Shown here: piece by piece, positions 7,021-15,815 of the stretch
Layout: every line of letters starts with the position of its first letter
Numbering within the stretch: the first letter of the stretch is position 1
Source of the DNA: Alistipes ihumii AP11
GTDB taxonomy: Bacteria > Bacteroidota > Bacteroidia > Bacteroidales > Rikenellaceae
Assembly: GCF_025144665.1 (NCBI RefSeq)
Contig: NZ_CP102294.1
Location: 1,488,001-1,552,000, forward strand
Direction: 5' to 3'
Length of the DNA stretch: 64,000 nt
Position numbers and translations under genes: made by a program
Notes under the pieces: model-generated
What the model saw: the letters and a program-made list of their open reading frames with translations, nothing else
Databases searched by the model: none
Told to the model about the DNA's origin: nothing

Positions 7021-9216
7021 CTACTCGACCGGCGTCGCCTCCTTCGTATCGAAGTCGTACGAGGCGACCAGATCGAAATCGAGCTGTTTGCGCTGCAAGT
7101 CGGCCCTTACGACGCGGATGCGCACCTCGTCGCCGAGCGTGAACGTGCGCCCGTGCTCGCGCCCTTTGACCGAGTAGTTCTCTTCGTCGAACAGATAGAA
7201 ATCGTCGGTCATGTCGCGGAGCGCCACCATGCCCTCGATCTTGGTATCCTCCAGCTCGACATAGATGCCCCACTCGGTGATGCCCGAGATATGGCCGTCG
7301 AACTCCTCGTTGAGCTTGTCGAGCATGAACTCGACCATCTTGTACTTGATCGACGCGCGCTCGGCATCCGCCGCGCGGACCTCCATCGCCGAACAGTGCT
7401 CGCACAGCCGCTCGTAGTACTCCTTATCCTCCGACTTGCCGCCTGCCAGATAGTGGGCCAGCAGCCGGTGCACCATCATGTCGGGATAACGGCGGATCGG
7501 CGACGTGAAATGGGTGTAGTAGTCGAACGCCAACCCGTAATGGCCGATGTTGTCGGTCGTATAGGTCGCCTTGGCCATCGAACGGATCGCCAGCGTCGAT
7601 ATGATGTTTTCCTCCTTCTTGCCGTGAATTTTCTTCATCAGCCGGTTGATCTCTTTCGCCACGGCCTTGTTCCCTTCAGCTTTCATCTGGTAGCCGAAAC
7701 GGAGCACGAAACTGCGGAACTGGGCCATTTTGTCGGAATTGGGCTTGTCGTGCACTCGGTAGACGAACGTCCGCTCGGCGTTTTGCGCGCCCTTGCGCTT
7801 ACGGCCGACGAATTCGGCCACCCTGCGGTTGGCCAGCAGCATGAACTCCTCGATCAGCTGGTTCGACTCCTTCATCTCCTTGAAATAGACCCGCAGCGGC
7901 TTGCCGTTCTCGTCCAGATCGAACTTGGCCTCCTCGCGTTCGAAGCTGATCGATCCGTTGCGGAAACGCTCCTTGCGCAGCGTCTGGGCCAGCCCGTTCA
8001 GTTTCAGTATCTCGTCGGCGAAATCTCCCCGACCGGTTTCGATCACCTCCTGAGCCTCCTGATACGTGAAGCGGCGATCGGAATAGATCACCGTGCGGCC
8101 GAACCACTCTCCGAGCACCTGCGCCTGCTCGTCGAGCTCGAACACGGCCGAGAAGCACAGCTTCTCTTCGTGAGGCCGCAGCGAGCAGAGCCCGTTCGAC
8201 AGCCGCTCCGGCAGCATCGGAATCGTCCGGTCGACCAGATAGACCGACGTGGCCCGGTTCTGCCCCTCGGTATCGATCAGGTCGCCCGGATGCACGTAAT
8301 GCGTTACGTCGGCGATATGTACGCCGACCTCGTAGTTCCCGTTTTCCAGCCGGCGGATCGAGAGCGCGTCGTCGAAATCCTTCGCATCGGCCGGATCGAT
8401 CGTGAACGTCGCCACGCCGCGCATGTCGCGTCGCGCGGCGATCTCCTCGTCGGTGATCGTTTCGGGAATTTTCTCAGCTTCTTTCTCGACCTCCTCGGGA
8501 TAGCCGTACGGCAGATCGAATTCGGCGAGAATCGCATGCATCTCGGCATTGTTGTCGCCCGGCTCGCCGAACACGTCGACGATCTCTCCTTCGGGGCTGC
8601 GCATCGTATCGGGCCAACCCGTGATCTTTACGAGCACCTTTTCGCCGCCTTTCGCGCCATGCAAGGCGCGCGCCGGCACGAAAATATCCGTCGCCATCTT
8701 GCGGCTGTCGACGCGAACGAACGCGAAGGCGTCGCCCTCGGACATCTCGACGACGCCGACGTAGTTCTTCTTCGACCGCTCGACGATCTCGACGACCTCG
8801 CCTTCGGGATTGCCGGTACGGCCCTTGCGGGTGATGGCCACGCGCACCCGGTCGCCGTGCAACGCATGGCTCGTTCGCGAGGCATTCACGTAAATATCCT
8901 TGTCCATACCCTCCACGATCACGTACAGCGCGCCCGAGGAAGTCATGTCGACCGTTCCCTCGACCGTCTCCCGCTCGGAGTGACTCAGTCGGTATTTTCC
9001 TTCCGAAACCTGCTCGATCACGCCCTCCGCCGCCAGATCGCGAACGATTCCGCGCACCCGTTCCTTCTCGTCCCGGGTCGTCGCGCCGACCGCCGCCATC
9101 AGGCTCTTTACCGAATAACGCTTATCCGGCAGCGAGCGGAACAGCTCCGCAATCAGAGCCGGGGCGTCTTTCCGCCGCTTGTCCCCCCTCGGGGACTTTT
9201 TTTCTTTCTTAACCAT
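7021..9216 (-). CDS. rnr: Ribonuclease R
   Basis: RNase R is a 3'-5' processive exonuclease that degrades structured RNA. The 731-residue protein has an N-terminal winged helix (about 15-85), two cold-shock domains, and the RNB catalytic domain with FTIDPADAKDFDDAL at about 271-285, whose aspartates bind Mg. The C-terminal S1 domain begins near GHISGITEWGIYVEL. The Lys-rich N-terminus MVKKEKKSPRGDKRRK supports the ATG at 9214-9216. Longer in-frame starts would run back through the -7 box at 9238-9245. Confidence 0.96.
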   Translation of the reverse strand: MVKKEKKSPRGDKRRKDAPALIAELFRSLPDKRYSVKSLMAAVGATTRDEKERVRGIVRDLAAEGVIEQVSEGKYRLSHSERETVEGTVDMTSSGALYVIVEGMDKDIYVNASRTSHALHGDRVRVAITRKGRTGNPEGEVVEIVERSKKNYVGVVEMSEGDAFAFVRVDSRKMATDIFVPARALHGAKGGEKVLVKITGWPDTMRSPEGEIVDVFGEPGDNNAEMHAILAEFDLPYGYPEEVEKEAEKIPETITDEEIAARRDMRGVATFTIDPADAKDFDDALSIRRLENGNYEVGVHIADVTHYVHPGDLIDTEGQNRATSVYLVDRTIPMLPERLSNGLCSLRPHEEKLCFSAVFELDEQAQVLGEWFGRTVIYSDRRFTYQEAQEVIETGRGDFADEILKLNGLAQTLRKERFRNGSISFEREEAKFDLDENGKPLRVYFKEMKESNQLIEEFMLLANRRVAEFVGRKRKGAQNAERTFVYRVHDKPNSDKMAQFRSFVLRFGYQMKAEGNKAVAKEINRLMKKIHGKKEENIISTLAIRSMAKATYTTDNIGHYGLAFDYYTHFTSPIRRYPDMMVHRLLAHYLAGGKSEDKEYYERLCEHCSAMEVRAADAERASIKYKMVEFMLDKLNEEFDGHISGITEWGIYVELEDTKIEGMVALRDMTDDFYLFDEENYSVKGREHGRTFTLGDEVRIRVVRADLQRKQLDFDLVASYDFDTKEATPVE

Positions 9217-9237
9217 AAATCTCTCTCTTAATCGCAG

Positions 9238-9245
9238 CAAAGTTA
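9238..9245 (-). promoter_or_regulatory. rnr promoter -7 box
   Basis: TAACTTTG on the minus strand is 22 bp before the rnr ATG and matches TAnnTTTG. No clear TTTG is found 19-21 bp upstream, so the -33 half is weak. Confidence 0.55.
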
Positions 9246-9435
9246 CGCAAATAGTTCGGATTACGTCCCGCAGGGCGTTAAGTAATCGGAAATTCGGAAC
9301 GGTCCGCCCGCAATTCCGGAACACGCCCGACCGTACCGACGGCCGTCTGCCGGGTCGTCGGCATCCGGTCCGGCGCAGGGCGATTCTCCGTGCCGACGCC
9401 TGCACGGGAATCCCGGCAGGGGCGGATCCCGCTCC

Positions 9436-11769
9436 TTATTCGCGGCGCTCGCCCACGACGAAAACGCCCGACACGGGAGGCAGATCGAGCTCGAAATGCG
9501 TATAGGTTCCGCCGCTGCGGCGCTCCCTGCGCGAGGCGAGCCCGGTCGTCTCGCCCGTGAACGGGTCCCACCGCTGCAGCTTCAGCCTGCCGCGCAGCGA
9601 AACCAGCGTCGAGATCGAATCGTTCGACGAGTTCGTAAAGAAGTAAATATCCCGCCCGTCTTTCTGCTTGTGGATATAGCAGAAAGAGGCTCCGTTTCCG
9701 CCGGTCGGATCGGAGGCGGAGGCTTCCTGCTCCGAAGCGACCATTTTCGTCAGATAGCCGAACGAGGTCCCCGAGCCGGCATGCCGCGCCGTATCGGCAA
9801 TCACGACATCCGGATCGGCCTCCAAAGCGGCAAAGGCCCGCTCCAGCGACCGGGCGTCGGGCTCAGGCACGAAGACGGCCGCTCCCCCGGCCCCGTTGCG
9901 GCGAATCGTTCCCGCCCGCCGCTCGGACGGAGAACCGAAAAGAGCCTCTACCTCGCTGCGAAGCGCGTCGTCCATGCCGAACTCGGCCGAACGCTCGGGC
10001 AGACAGCTCGTGGCGATCACCCGGCCGCCACGCTCGTAGAATTCGCGGACCCGGCCGAGCGCCTCGGCGGAGAAAACCTTCCCGCCGGGCAGGATCAGCA
10101 CGTCGTACCGCTGGCGATTCACCCGGTTGTCGAGCAGCATCGTCCGGCCCTCAGGCCGCACGCGACCGTCGGTCAGCATTTCGGGATGCACCAGCGTATA
10201 GTCCCGGTGCAACACGGTGGTCAGCAAGGCGCCTACCCTCTGGTAGTCCAGCTCCGGAGGCGCGCTCTCGCCCCATTCGTCCCCGCCGCCGAAACGGAAT
10301 CCGGCCTGAGCCGCCGCAATCGGGTAAAGTACCGCGACATCGGCCACGCGCCGCCCGCCCTGCAGCATCGCGCACGAACGCGCGGCGAAATCGCTGTACC
10401 GCTTCAGCGCCGGAGCCAGCGTCGGATTGTAGGGCGAAATCAGAGGCGGTATCCGCACATGCTCCGGCGCGGGGTCGTACCACATTCCGTGCGGCACCAG
10501 ATAGTTGACGCCGCGCGCGAACAGATCGAGCGTCACGCGGTAGAGCATCAGCGAGTCCATCGCGGCGTCGAAAGCTCCGCACAGCTCCGCCCCGACCAGC
10601 GGCCGGTCGTACAGGTCGGCCGCCGAACCGACCTGCTTGAAGCCGTCGCGGCCGTGCCCGTAATAGAATATATAGTCCGTCAGCGGAATCTGCGTATGCC
10701 GGTAGAATTTCAGGATATCGCCGTGCATATCGGTCGGATTCGTGCAATAGTTGCCCGGCGGATGCCCGATGCTGCTCAGGCCGTGCGAGGCGCACCACTG
10801 CGCGACCTGACGGGGATAGCCCTCGGCCATCAGCTCCGCCCTCAGATCGTAGAACGCCACGCGGGCGGCGGCCGTTTCCGGCCCGATGTCGTAGAACAGC
10901 GCCGGATAGTAGAGCGCGGCCGGGCGGCCGTACCGACTCTCGAACAGCCCGGTAATCGCGGGCGTCCACGTCCTCTCCATCGACACGTAGCCCACATCGT
11001 CGAAAAACACTTTATCGACCACGCCGCCGAAATAGCGTCCGAAACGCTTCGCATACTGGTCGTAAGTCATCGAAATGCAGCACCCGACGGCCTCCGGCTC
11101 CATGTAATCGACCAGCGGATGGACCGCATACCGGCAATTGAAGAACATGATTTTCCACACTCCGTCCGGGACGTCCCACGCCAGCGTATCCCGGCGGACG
11201 GCGGCACCCAGATCGACGATCCGGCGCGAGGCGGTCTCCATGGCCGAAACGGCCATGCAACGCAACGTATCGGAGACGGCCAACGGATACTCGAAACGGG
11301 CCGGACCGCATACTTCGAACTCCTGCATTTCGAGCAGTTTGCGCGTATACCGGGGATATTCCCGCAACAGCCGGCCGCCGGCCGTACCGCTCGGGAAATC
11401 GATGTCGTCGTACACGATCAGCTTCTGTCCGAGTCTCTCCGAGGTCCGGAGCATCTCCTCGTACCGGTCGAAATACTCCCGGCTCAAATAAGCCGGCTCC
11501 ATGCCCGGGCAGGGCTTGCCGGTCGGATGCTGCGCTCCGGGCGAAACGGGCAGCACGGTCACGCCGCCGAAGCCGGCCAGATTTTTCGCGTCTTCGATTT
11601 GCCGGACGATCTCGTCGGAGCTCAACCGTCCGTTCAGATGCCAGAAAGGCACCGGACGGTATTCGGCGCCGGGATCGGCGAAAGTCGCCCGCAGCGAGTC
11701 GGCGGGCTTGGCCCCGGTCAGCAGCAGCGCCGCCGGGACAAGAATCAATGCATGTCGGAAAGTCGTCAT
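9436..11769 (-). CDS. Secreted glycoside hydrolase, GH106-like (alpha-L-rhamnosidase-related)
   Basis: The 777-residue protein has a signal peptide (FRHALILVPAALLLTGA) without a lipobox, so it is likely periplasmic or secreted. The N-terminal segment VPFWHLNGRLSSDEIVRQI (about 41-59), then GFGGVTVLPV and YDDIDFPSGTAGG (about 124-136), resembles the TIM-barrel start of GH106-type proteins. FFDDVGYVSMERTWTPAITG follows at about 255-274. Family assignment is by eye and the substrate is unknown. It is shorter than typical GH106 rhamnosidases (over 1000 residues). A 56-bp piece of a near-identical gene lies inverted at 12191-12246. Confidence 0.62.
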   Translation of the reverse strand: MTTFRHALILVPAALLLTGAKPADSLRATFADPGAEYRPVPFWHLNGRLSSDEIVRQIEDAKNLAGFGGVTVLPVSPGAQHPTGKPCPGMEPAYLSREYFDRYEEMLRTSERLGQKLIVYDDIDFPSGTAGGRLLREYPRYTRKLLEMQEFEVCGPARFEYPLAVSDTLRCMAVSAMETASRRIVDLGAAVRRDTLAWDVPDGVWKIMFFNCRYAVHPLVDYMEPEAVGCCISMTYDQYAKRFGRYFGGVVDKVFFDDVGYVSMERTWTPAITGLFESRYGRPAALYYPALFYDIGPETAAARVAFYDLRAELMAEGYPRQVAQWCASHGLSSIGHPPGNYCTNPTDMHGDILKFYRHTQIPLTDYIFYYGHGRDGFKQVGSAADLYDRPLVGAELCGAFDAAMDSLMLYRVTLDLFARGVNYLVPHGMWYDPAPEHVRIPPLISPYNPTLAPALKRYSDFAARSCAMLQGGRRVADVAVLYPIAAAQAGFRFGGGDEWGESAPPELDYQRVGALLTTVLHRDYTLVHPEMLTDGRVRPEGRTMLLDNRVNRQRYDVLILPGGKVFSAEALGRVREFYERGGRVIATSCLPERSAEFGMDDALRSEVEALFGSPSERRAGTIRRNGAGGAAVFVPEPDARSLERAFAALEADPDVVIADTARHAGSGTSFGYLTKMVASEQEASASDPTGGNGASFCYIHKQKDGRDIYFFTNSSNDSISTLVSLRGRLKLQRWDPFTGETTGLASRRERRSGGTYTHFELDLPPVSGVFVVGERRE

Positions 11770-12190
11770 ATTCGGTTCGGGTCCATTCGGTCATCGGTTC
11801 GCGCGAAAAGATTCGTAACATTCCCGGCATCCGAACGGAGCGGACCGCCTCGCGACAATCGAAACCTTTCGTCCCGCCCGGAAACCGGGAACGTTTTTTC
11901 GCGCTGCCATAAAAATAGCGAAAATATCGTAGGAGACCAACCTGTCCGTCGCCATTTCACTTCGGAAACCGGACGTACATTCTCCATCCCGTTTTCCTGC
12001 CCTCCCGAAGGCACGGAAAGGGTCCGCCGTCCGGCGCGGCGTTTAAAGCCCGAAAAGATTTCGGGGTCCCGACTACGGATAGCGGCGCAAATCGGGTCGA
12101 ACGGCAGAAAAAGAGCTCCGGACTTCGCATGACGCCCCGCGCGATCGGCTTGCTATCGTCCGCCGAAAAGTCAAATACAGCAAAATGTCA
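11770..12190. other. Intergenic region upstream of the glycoside hydrolase
   Basis: No gene is recognised. Composition is mixed and the frames that stay open show no family. It presumably contains the promoter of the hydrolase gene, but no clean -7 box was found. Confidence 0.3.
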
Positions 12191-12246
12191 TTCGACGATG
12201 TAGGCTACGTGTCGATGGAGAGAACGTGGACGCCCGCGATTACCGG
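12191..12246 (+). pseudogene. Inverted 56-bp fragment of a GH106-like gene
   Basis: This stretch encodes FDDVGYVSMERTWTPAITG on the plus strand. It is the inverted copy of 10949-11004 inside the hydrolase gene, with 54 of 56 bases identical. Both differences are silent third-position changes (GTG/GTA and AGG/AGA). Similarity stops sharply at both ends. Silent-only changes suggest descent from a functional paralog rather than an assembly echo. It begins 6 bp after an ATG, but no complete gene follows. Confidence 0.7.
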
Positions 12247-12271
12247 ATACCGCCCGAAAGGAATCCGCACG

Positions 12272-12303
12272 AAAAATGCCGTTCCCCGGCGAGGAGAACG
12301 GCA
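12272..12303 (-). terminator. Terminator of hpf
   Basis: On the minus strand TGCCGTTC pairs with GAACGGCA, followed directly by TTTTT. It starts 20 bp after the hpf stop codon. Confidence 0.75.
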
Positions 12304-12322
12304 CTCCATTTCCGTACACCGC

Positions 12323-12616
12323 CTACCGGCGCTTTTCCTTATACTTGTCGATCTGCTTCTTGATCGCGTCCAGACACAGGTCGATCGCCTCCTCGAACGT
12401 CTTGCAGCGGCGCTCGGCCAGCAACTCGTCTCCCGCTACGTCGATCTTGACGATAGCCACCTTGTTGCCCTGCTCGTCGTCCTTGTCGATACGCAGCGTA
12501 ACCTGAGCCCCGATCGCACGCTCGACGAAACGGTCCATCTTGTCCATCTTGGCCTGAATGAAATCGACCAGCCGCTTGTCGGCGTCGAACTTTACGGATT
12601 GAATCTTCACGTTCAT
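12323..12616 (-). CDS. hpf: Ribosome hibernation-promoting factor, short form
   Basis: The 97-residue protein is a short HPF/RaiA (YfiA) family member that binds the 30S decoding region and inactivates ribosomes in stationary phase. It starts MNVKIQSVKFDADKRLVDFI, keeps the beta-alpha-beta core (VTLRIDKDDE, KVAIVKIDV), and ends in a basic helix, KKQIDKYKEKRR. It lies 12 bp after the Xer recombinase gene, so the two are probably cotranscribed. This pairing is common in Bacteroidetes. Confidence 0.9.
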   Translation of the reverse strand: MNVKIQSVKFDADKRLVDFIQAKMDKMDRFVERAIGAQVTLRIDKDDEQGNKVAIVKIDVAGDELLAERRCKTFEEAIDLCLDAIKKQIDKYKEKRR

Positions 12617-12628
12617 AGCTTGTCCTCC

Positions 12629-13618
12629 TTATCTCTTTTTGGCCCTCGGGTGGGCCTGTTTGTACGCCTGTTTGAGCGCCTCGATGCTGTTGTGCGTATA
12701 GATCTGCGTCGCCTCGAGACTCGCATGGCCCAACAGTTCCTGAATCACGCGGATGTCGGTCCCCCGGTTCAGCAGATGCGTCGCGAACGTATGTCTCAGC
12801 ACGTGCGGACTGCTCTTGCCCTGCACTCCGGCCTCGCGCAGCACGCCGTGCACGACGCGGTAGGCCTCGGTGCGGCTCATAGGCTTGCCGTCACGAGTTA
12901 AAAATAGGCAATTATTCCCGGATTCGCAAACATTCTCCGCACGAATCAGCTCTAAATGCCGCCGCACGAGCGCCGCCACCGGCCCGACCACCGGAACGAT
13001 CCGTTCCTTATCTCCCTTTCCCTTGATTTTCAAAATATCGAAATCGTCGGAAAAATCATCGATCCGCAAAGAGAGCAATTCCGCAAGACGTATGCCAGTA
13101 GCGTAGAGCAGCAAGATCACGAGCGCGTCGCGCTGCGCCAGAAAGTCGTCCGACGGATCCAGCAGCTCGTCGACCAGACTATTCATCCGGCTTTCCTCGA
13201 CGAAGGAAGGTAGCCTGCTCGGCGTTTTCAGCGCCGTAATGCGGGCGAACAAGTCTCTGTCGACGATCTTGCGCTTGCGAAGAAAGCGATAGAACGACTT
13301 GACGGACGAGATCTTCCGATTCACGCTGCGGGCCGACAGCTTTTTCTCTCCGGTCAGATACATGATCCAAGCCCTCAGATCGTCGCCCCTCACCCGAGCC
13401 GGATCGAACCCTTCGGGTAACGGACAGACGAGCCGGGGTCCGGCCAGAGGGGTTTCCGCCGCGCCCTCGCTGCCGGAATCCTCGGCAGAACAGGTCTCCG
13501 GATCGCCTGCGCGCAGGCAGAAAAGCGCGAACTGCCGGATGTCGTCGCCATAGGCGCGGACCGTCAGCGGCGAGTAGCGCTTCTCGGCGAGCAGATATGT
13601 CAGATAGTCTTCGAACAC
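12629..13618 (-). CDS. xerC: Tyrosine recombinase, XerC/XerD type
   Basis: The 329-residue protein is a site-specific recombinase, probably for resolving chromosome dimers at dif. The N-terminal SAM-like fold begins MFEDYLTYLLAEKRYSPLTV. Catalytic residues are visible: Arg in ATGIRLAELLSLR (about 196), Lys in KGKGDKERIVP, HVLRHTFATHLL (about 272-283), GHAS, and the nucleophile Tyr in TQIYTH near 310. An unusual acidic linker (GDPETCSAEDSGSEGAAET) lies at about 38-56. XerC and XerD cannot be told apart here. It sits downstream of rpsU but behind a strong terminator. Confidence 0.85.
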   Translation of the reverse strand: MFEDYLTYLLAEKRYSPLTVRAYGDDIRQFALFCLRAGDPETCSAEDSGSEGAAETPLAGPRLVCPLPEGFDPARVRGDDLRAWIMYLTGEKKLSARSVNRKISSVKSFYRFLRKRKIVDRDLFARITALKTPSRLPSFVEESRMNSLVDELLDPSDDFLAQRDALVILLLYATGIRLAELLSLRIDDFSDDFDILKIKGKGDKERIVPVVGPVAALVRRHLELIRAENVCESGNNCLFLTRDGKPMSRTEAYRVVHGVLREAGVQGKSSPHVLRHTFATHLLNRGTDIRVIQELLGHASLEATQIYTHNSIEALKQAYKQAHPRAKKR

Positions 13619-13654
13619 AGGGCTGAAACAATGTCGAAAGATAGGAATTTCAAA

Positions 13655-13690
13655 TCGAAAAGCCGTCCGGAAATTGCTTCCGGACGGCTT
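13655..13690 (-). terminator. rpsU terminator
   Basis: A perfect 13-bp stem, AAGCCGTCCGGAA with TTCCGGACGGCTT, encloses a 5-nt loop and is followed on the minus strand by TTTTCG. It separates rpsU from xerC-hpf. Confidence 0.85.
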
Positions 13691-13728
13691 CCTATGCTCG
13701 GAGCCCCCTTTCCGGGGCCGGCCGAAGG

Positions 13729-13920
13729 CTACTCGTCGTCGCGATCCATGTGTTCCACGTAGATCGCGTGCAGCTTGTTCTCGCGCGCCACGACGGACGG
13801 CTTGGTGAAATACTGGCGACGGCGGAGTTCCTTCAGAACGCCGGTTCTTTCGTATTTTCTTTTGAACTTCTTCAGAGCGCGCTCGATGTTCTCGCCCTCT
13901 TTGATCGGCATGATAATCAT
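13729..13920 (-). CDS. rpsU: 30S ribosomal protein S21
   Basis: The 63-residue protein begins MIIMPIKEGENIERALKKFK and has the S21 basic helix KFKRKYERTGVLKELRRRQY followed by FTKPSVVARENKLHAIY. S21 sits at the 30S platform near the 3' end of 16S rRNA. In Bacteroidetes it is the protein linked to hiding of the anti-Shine-Dalgarno sequence. The gene is monocistronic by its terminator. Confidence 0.93.
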   Translation of the reverse strand: MIIMPIKEGENIERALKKFKRKYERTGVLKELRRRQYFTKPSVVARENKLHAIYVEHMDRDDE

Positions 13921-13987
13921 TTTGCTTTTCGGTTTAAACTGGTAATTGAAATTCGTTCGATCGTATGTATGCGCGTACCGCGCGTAG

Positions 13988-15298
13988 TCATTTCGTTCTG
14001 AAACAGAGATACGGCAGCAGCCTCTCGGCCTGCTCCGCGGTCAGAATATGTTGCTCTGTCAAATCCTCTATACTACGCCAACCTCCTTTCAATTGCCGGT
14101 ATTTCAGTATCCGGTCCAACAACTTGTTCCCGATGTAGGGATGACCTTTCATCCGATTCGGGAGCGCAAAGTTAATATCAATTTTTTTAATTTTACTACT
14201 GTCGACGAAAATTTGTTGCTCAATCAGCCGATAATTCCTGTCGGTCATACCCTCGATCTCTTGCAACTGCTCGACGCAAGCATAGCCTCCGAGCCGTTCC
14301 CGATAACGCACGATCCGACCGGCCGTCAGCGGCCCGATCCCGCGCAACGCGACCAGCACGGCCGAATCCGCCGAATTCAGTTCGAGCGGGGCCGCCGTCT
14401 CCGGACGAAGAGACGATCCGGCCACCCCGGCATTGCGGGAGCGGACATCCGCCCCGATCCGGATATAGGGTTCCAGTCGCCGGTACATCTCGTCGGAAAC
14501 GGTATAGCAGCGCGAGAAGTCCTCGGCCCGGCGAAAAACGGCGCCCGCTTCCCGGTAATGCAGTATGCCCGCCGCCTGACGCGGCGTGAAGCCCAAACGG
14601 ATCAGTTCGTCCTCGCGGACCGTATTGGGATCGAACGCGAATAGGGAGTCGGAAGCAAGGGAGTCCTTTCCCGGTCGTTCCGAAACATCCGCCGCCGAGC
14701 CCGCTTCCGGCGAAAGCTCCGCCGAGTCGGACCGCACGGCGAACGGAACGGAAACCCCACGGGCAGGCAGACCCTTTCCTCGTTTTTCGGGCCGGGAGCG
14801 GAACTCCGTCCGCTTATCTCGGTACGGCGCGCCGATTTCGATATAGGGTTCCAGCCGCCGGTACATCTCGTCGGAAACGGTATAGCAGCGCGAGAAGTCC
14901 TCGGCCCGGCGAAAAACGGCGCCCGCCTCCCGGTAATGCAGTATGCCCGCCGCCTGACGGGACGTGAAGCCCAGACGGATCAACTCGTCCTCGCGGACCG
15001 TATTGGGATCGAACGCGAACAGGGAATCGGAGGCGGAAGACGCACGCGATCTCCCTCCGGCGGCATCCGCTTTCCGGAACTCCTCGCACCGCACCCGACG
15101 GGCCGAATCGGCCGCAGCGTCGGCCCACAGGGCGAAGCTACGCTCGAATCTCGGCTTGCCCAGCCACAAAAACAGCAGCGACAGGGCGACGAGCAACGGT
15201 ACGAACAGCAGAATCCGCCGCCCCTCCCGGTCGGAAAAGGCCGCGAGCGACCGTAACAAATCCCGTACACGCTCTTTCATCCGCTCCGCGTCATTCAT
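13988..15298 (-). CDS. Membrane-anchored helix-hairpin-helix (ComEA-like) protein with internal duplication
   Basis: The 436-residue protein has one N-terminal membrane span (RRILLFVPLLVALSLLFLWL, about 26-45) and then helix-hairpin-helix repeats. Two near-identical units, each with FAFDPNTVREDELIRLGF and YTVSDEMYRRLEPYI, are separated by a charged linker. A third HhH (ELNSADSAVLVALRGIGPL) and a C-terminal HhH (LPNRMKGHPYIGNKLLDRIL) follow. ComEA-type domains bind double-stranded DNA, so a role in DNA uptake or DNA contact at the envelope is plausible but not shown. No com genes are next to it. Confidence 0.8.
   Translation of the reverse strand: MNDAERMKERVRDLLRSLAAFSDREGRRILLFVPLLVALSLLFLWLGKPRFERSFALWADAAADSARRVRCEEFRKADAAGGRSRASSASDSLFAFDPNTVREDELIRLGFTSRQAAGILHYREAGAVFRRAEDFSRCYTVSDEMYRRLEPYIEIGAPYRDKRTEFRSRPEKRGKGLPARGVSVPFAVRSDSAELSPEAGSAADVSERPGKDSLASDSLFAFDPNTVREDELIRLGFTPRQAAGILHYREAGAVFRRAEDFSRCYTVSDEMYRRLEPYIRIGADVRSRNAGVAGSSLRPETAAPLELNSADSAVLVALRGIGPLTAGRIVRYRERLGGYACVEQLQEIEGMTDRNYRLIEQQIFVDSSKIKKIDINFALPNRMKGHPYIGNKLLDRILKYRQLKGGWRSIEDLTEQHILTAEQAERLLPYLCFRTK
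14463..15034 (-). repeat. Two direct repeats of 194 bp inside the helix-hairpin-helix gene
   Basis: Copies at 14463-14656 and 14841-15034 are about 95 percent identical and 378 bp apart, a multiple of three, so the frame is kept. The duplication adds one HhH unit. The spacer between the copies differs from the flanks. Confidence 0.9.
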
Positions 15299-15815
15299 TA
15301 CAAAAGAAATTTATATCAGAATTCCTTTAAATTAATGCAACATCCTGCTAATCGGGCTATTACATTCTTTAAAATAAGACGAAGTAACGAAAAGGCAACG
15401 GTTCTCTTTCCCGTGTTTTGCATCCGGATTCACAGTCCCGAACAACTGAGATTAAGGTAATAAAATAATCTGACAGCGACAAATCCCAGAATTTTTTATT
15501 CGGCCTTTTCTGTCAATATAACTTTAGGAATCCGAACATTATGTCCGAATTTAATATAAAGGTTTCGTTTCTCGAGATTCGGTATGGCAAAGTATGAAAC
15601 TCTATTCTCTCTTATTTGAGATTTAAGTTCCTCTGAATATTTTTAAATGATTGGATAAACACATTCCATTCCGTCTTCCGACCCTCGCCGGTATTCGCCC
15701 GGTCCCGCGCCCGACGCTCCGGAAGCCCGGAACGAACCGCTCCGCGACACTCGGAAAATCTTCCGCCGCGTTCCGACCCCGCCGAGCGTTTACGGACCGC
15801 CCTTTGCCGGAACGC
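15299..15815. other. AT-rich intergenic region
   Basis: The stretch is far richer in A and T than its neighbours, especially 15300-15650. A 12-codon frame at 15584 (MAKYETLFSLI then stop) is too short to call a gene. No RNA fold or promoter with both boxes was found. Confidence 0.35.

Noticed and set aside
12185-12901. Protein gene starting at the hydrolase fragment
   Set aside because: After about 20 hydrolase-like codons the frame runs antisense to hpf and the Xer recombinase gene.
14463-15034. CRISPR array
   Set aside because: Only two long copies, coding and in frame; no short regularly spaced repeats exist anywhere in the window.
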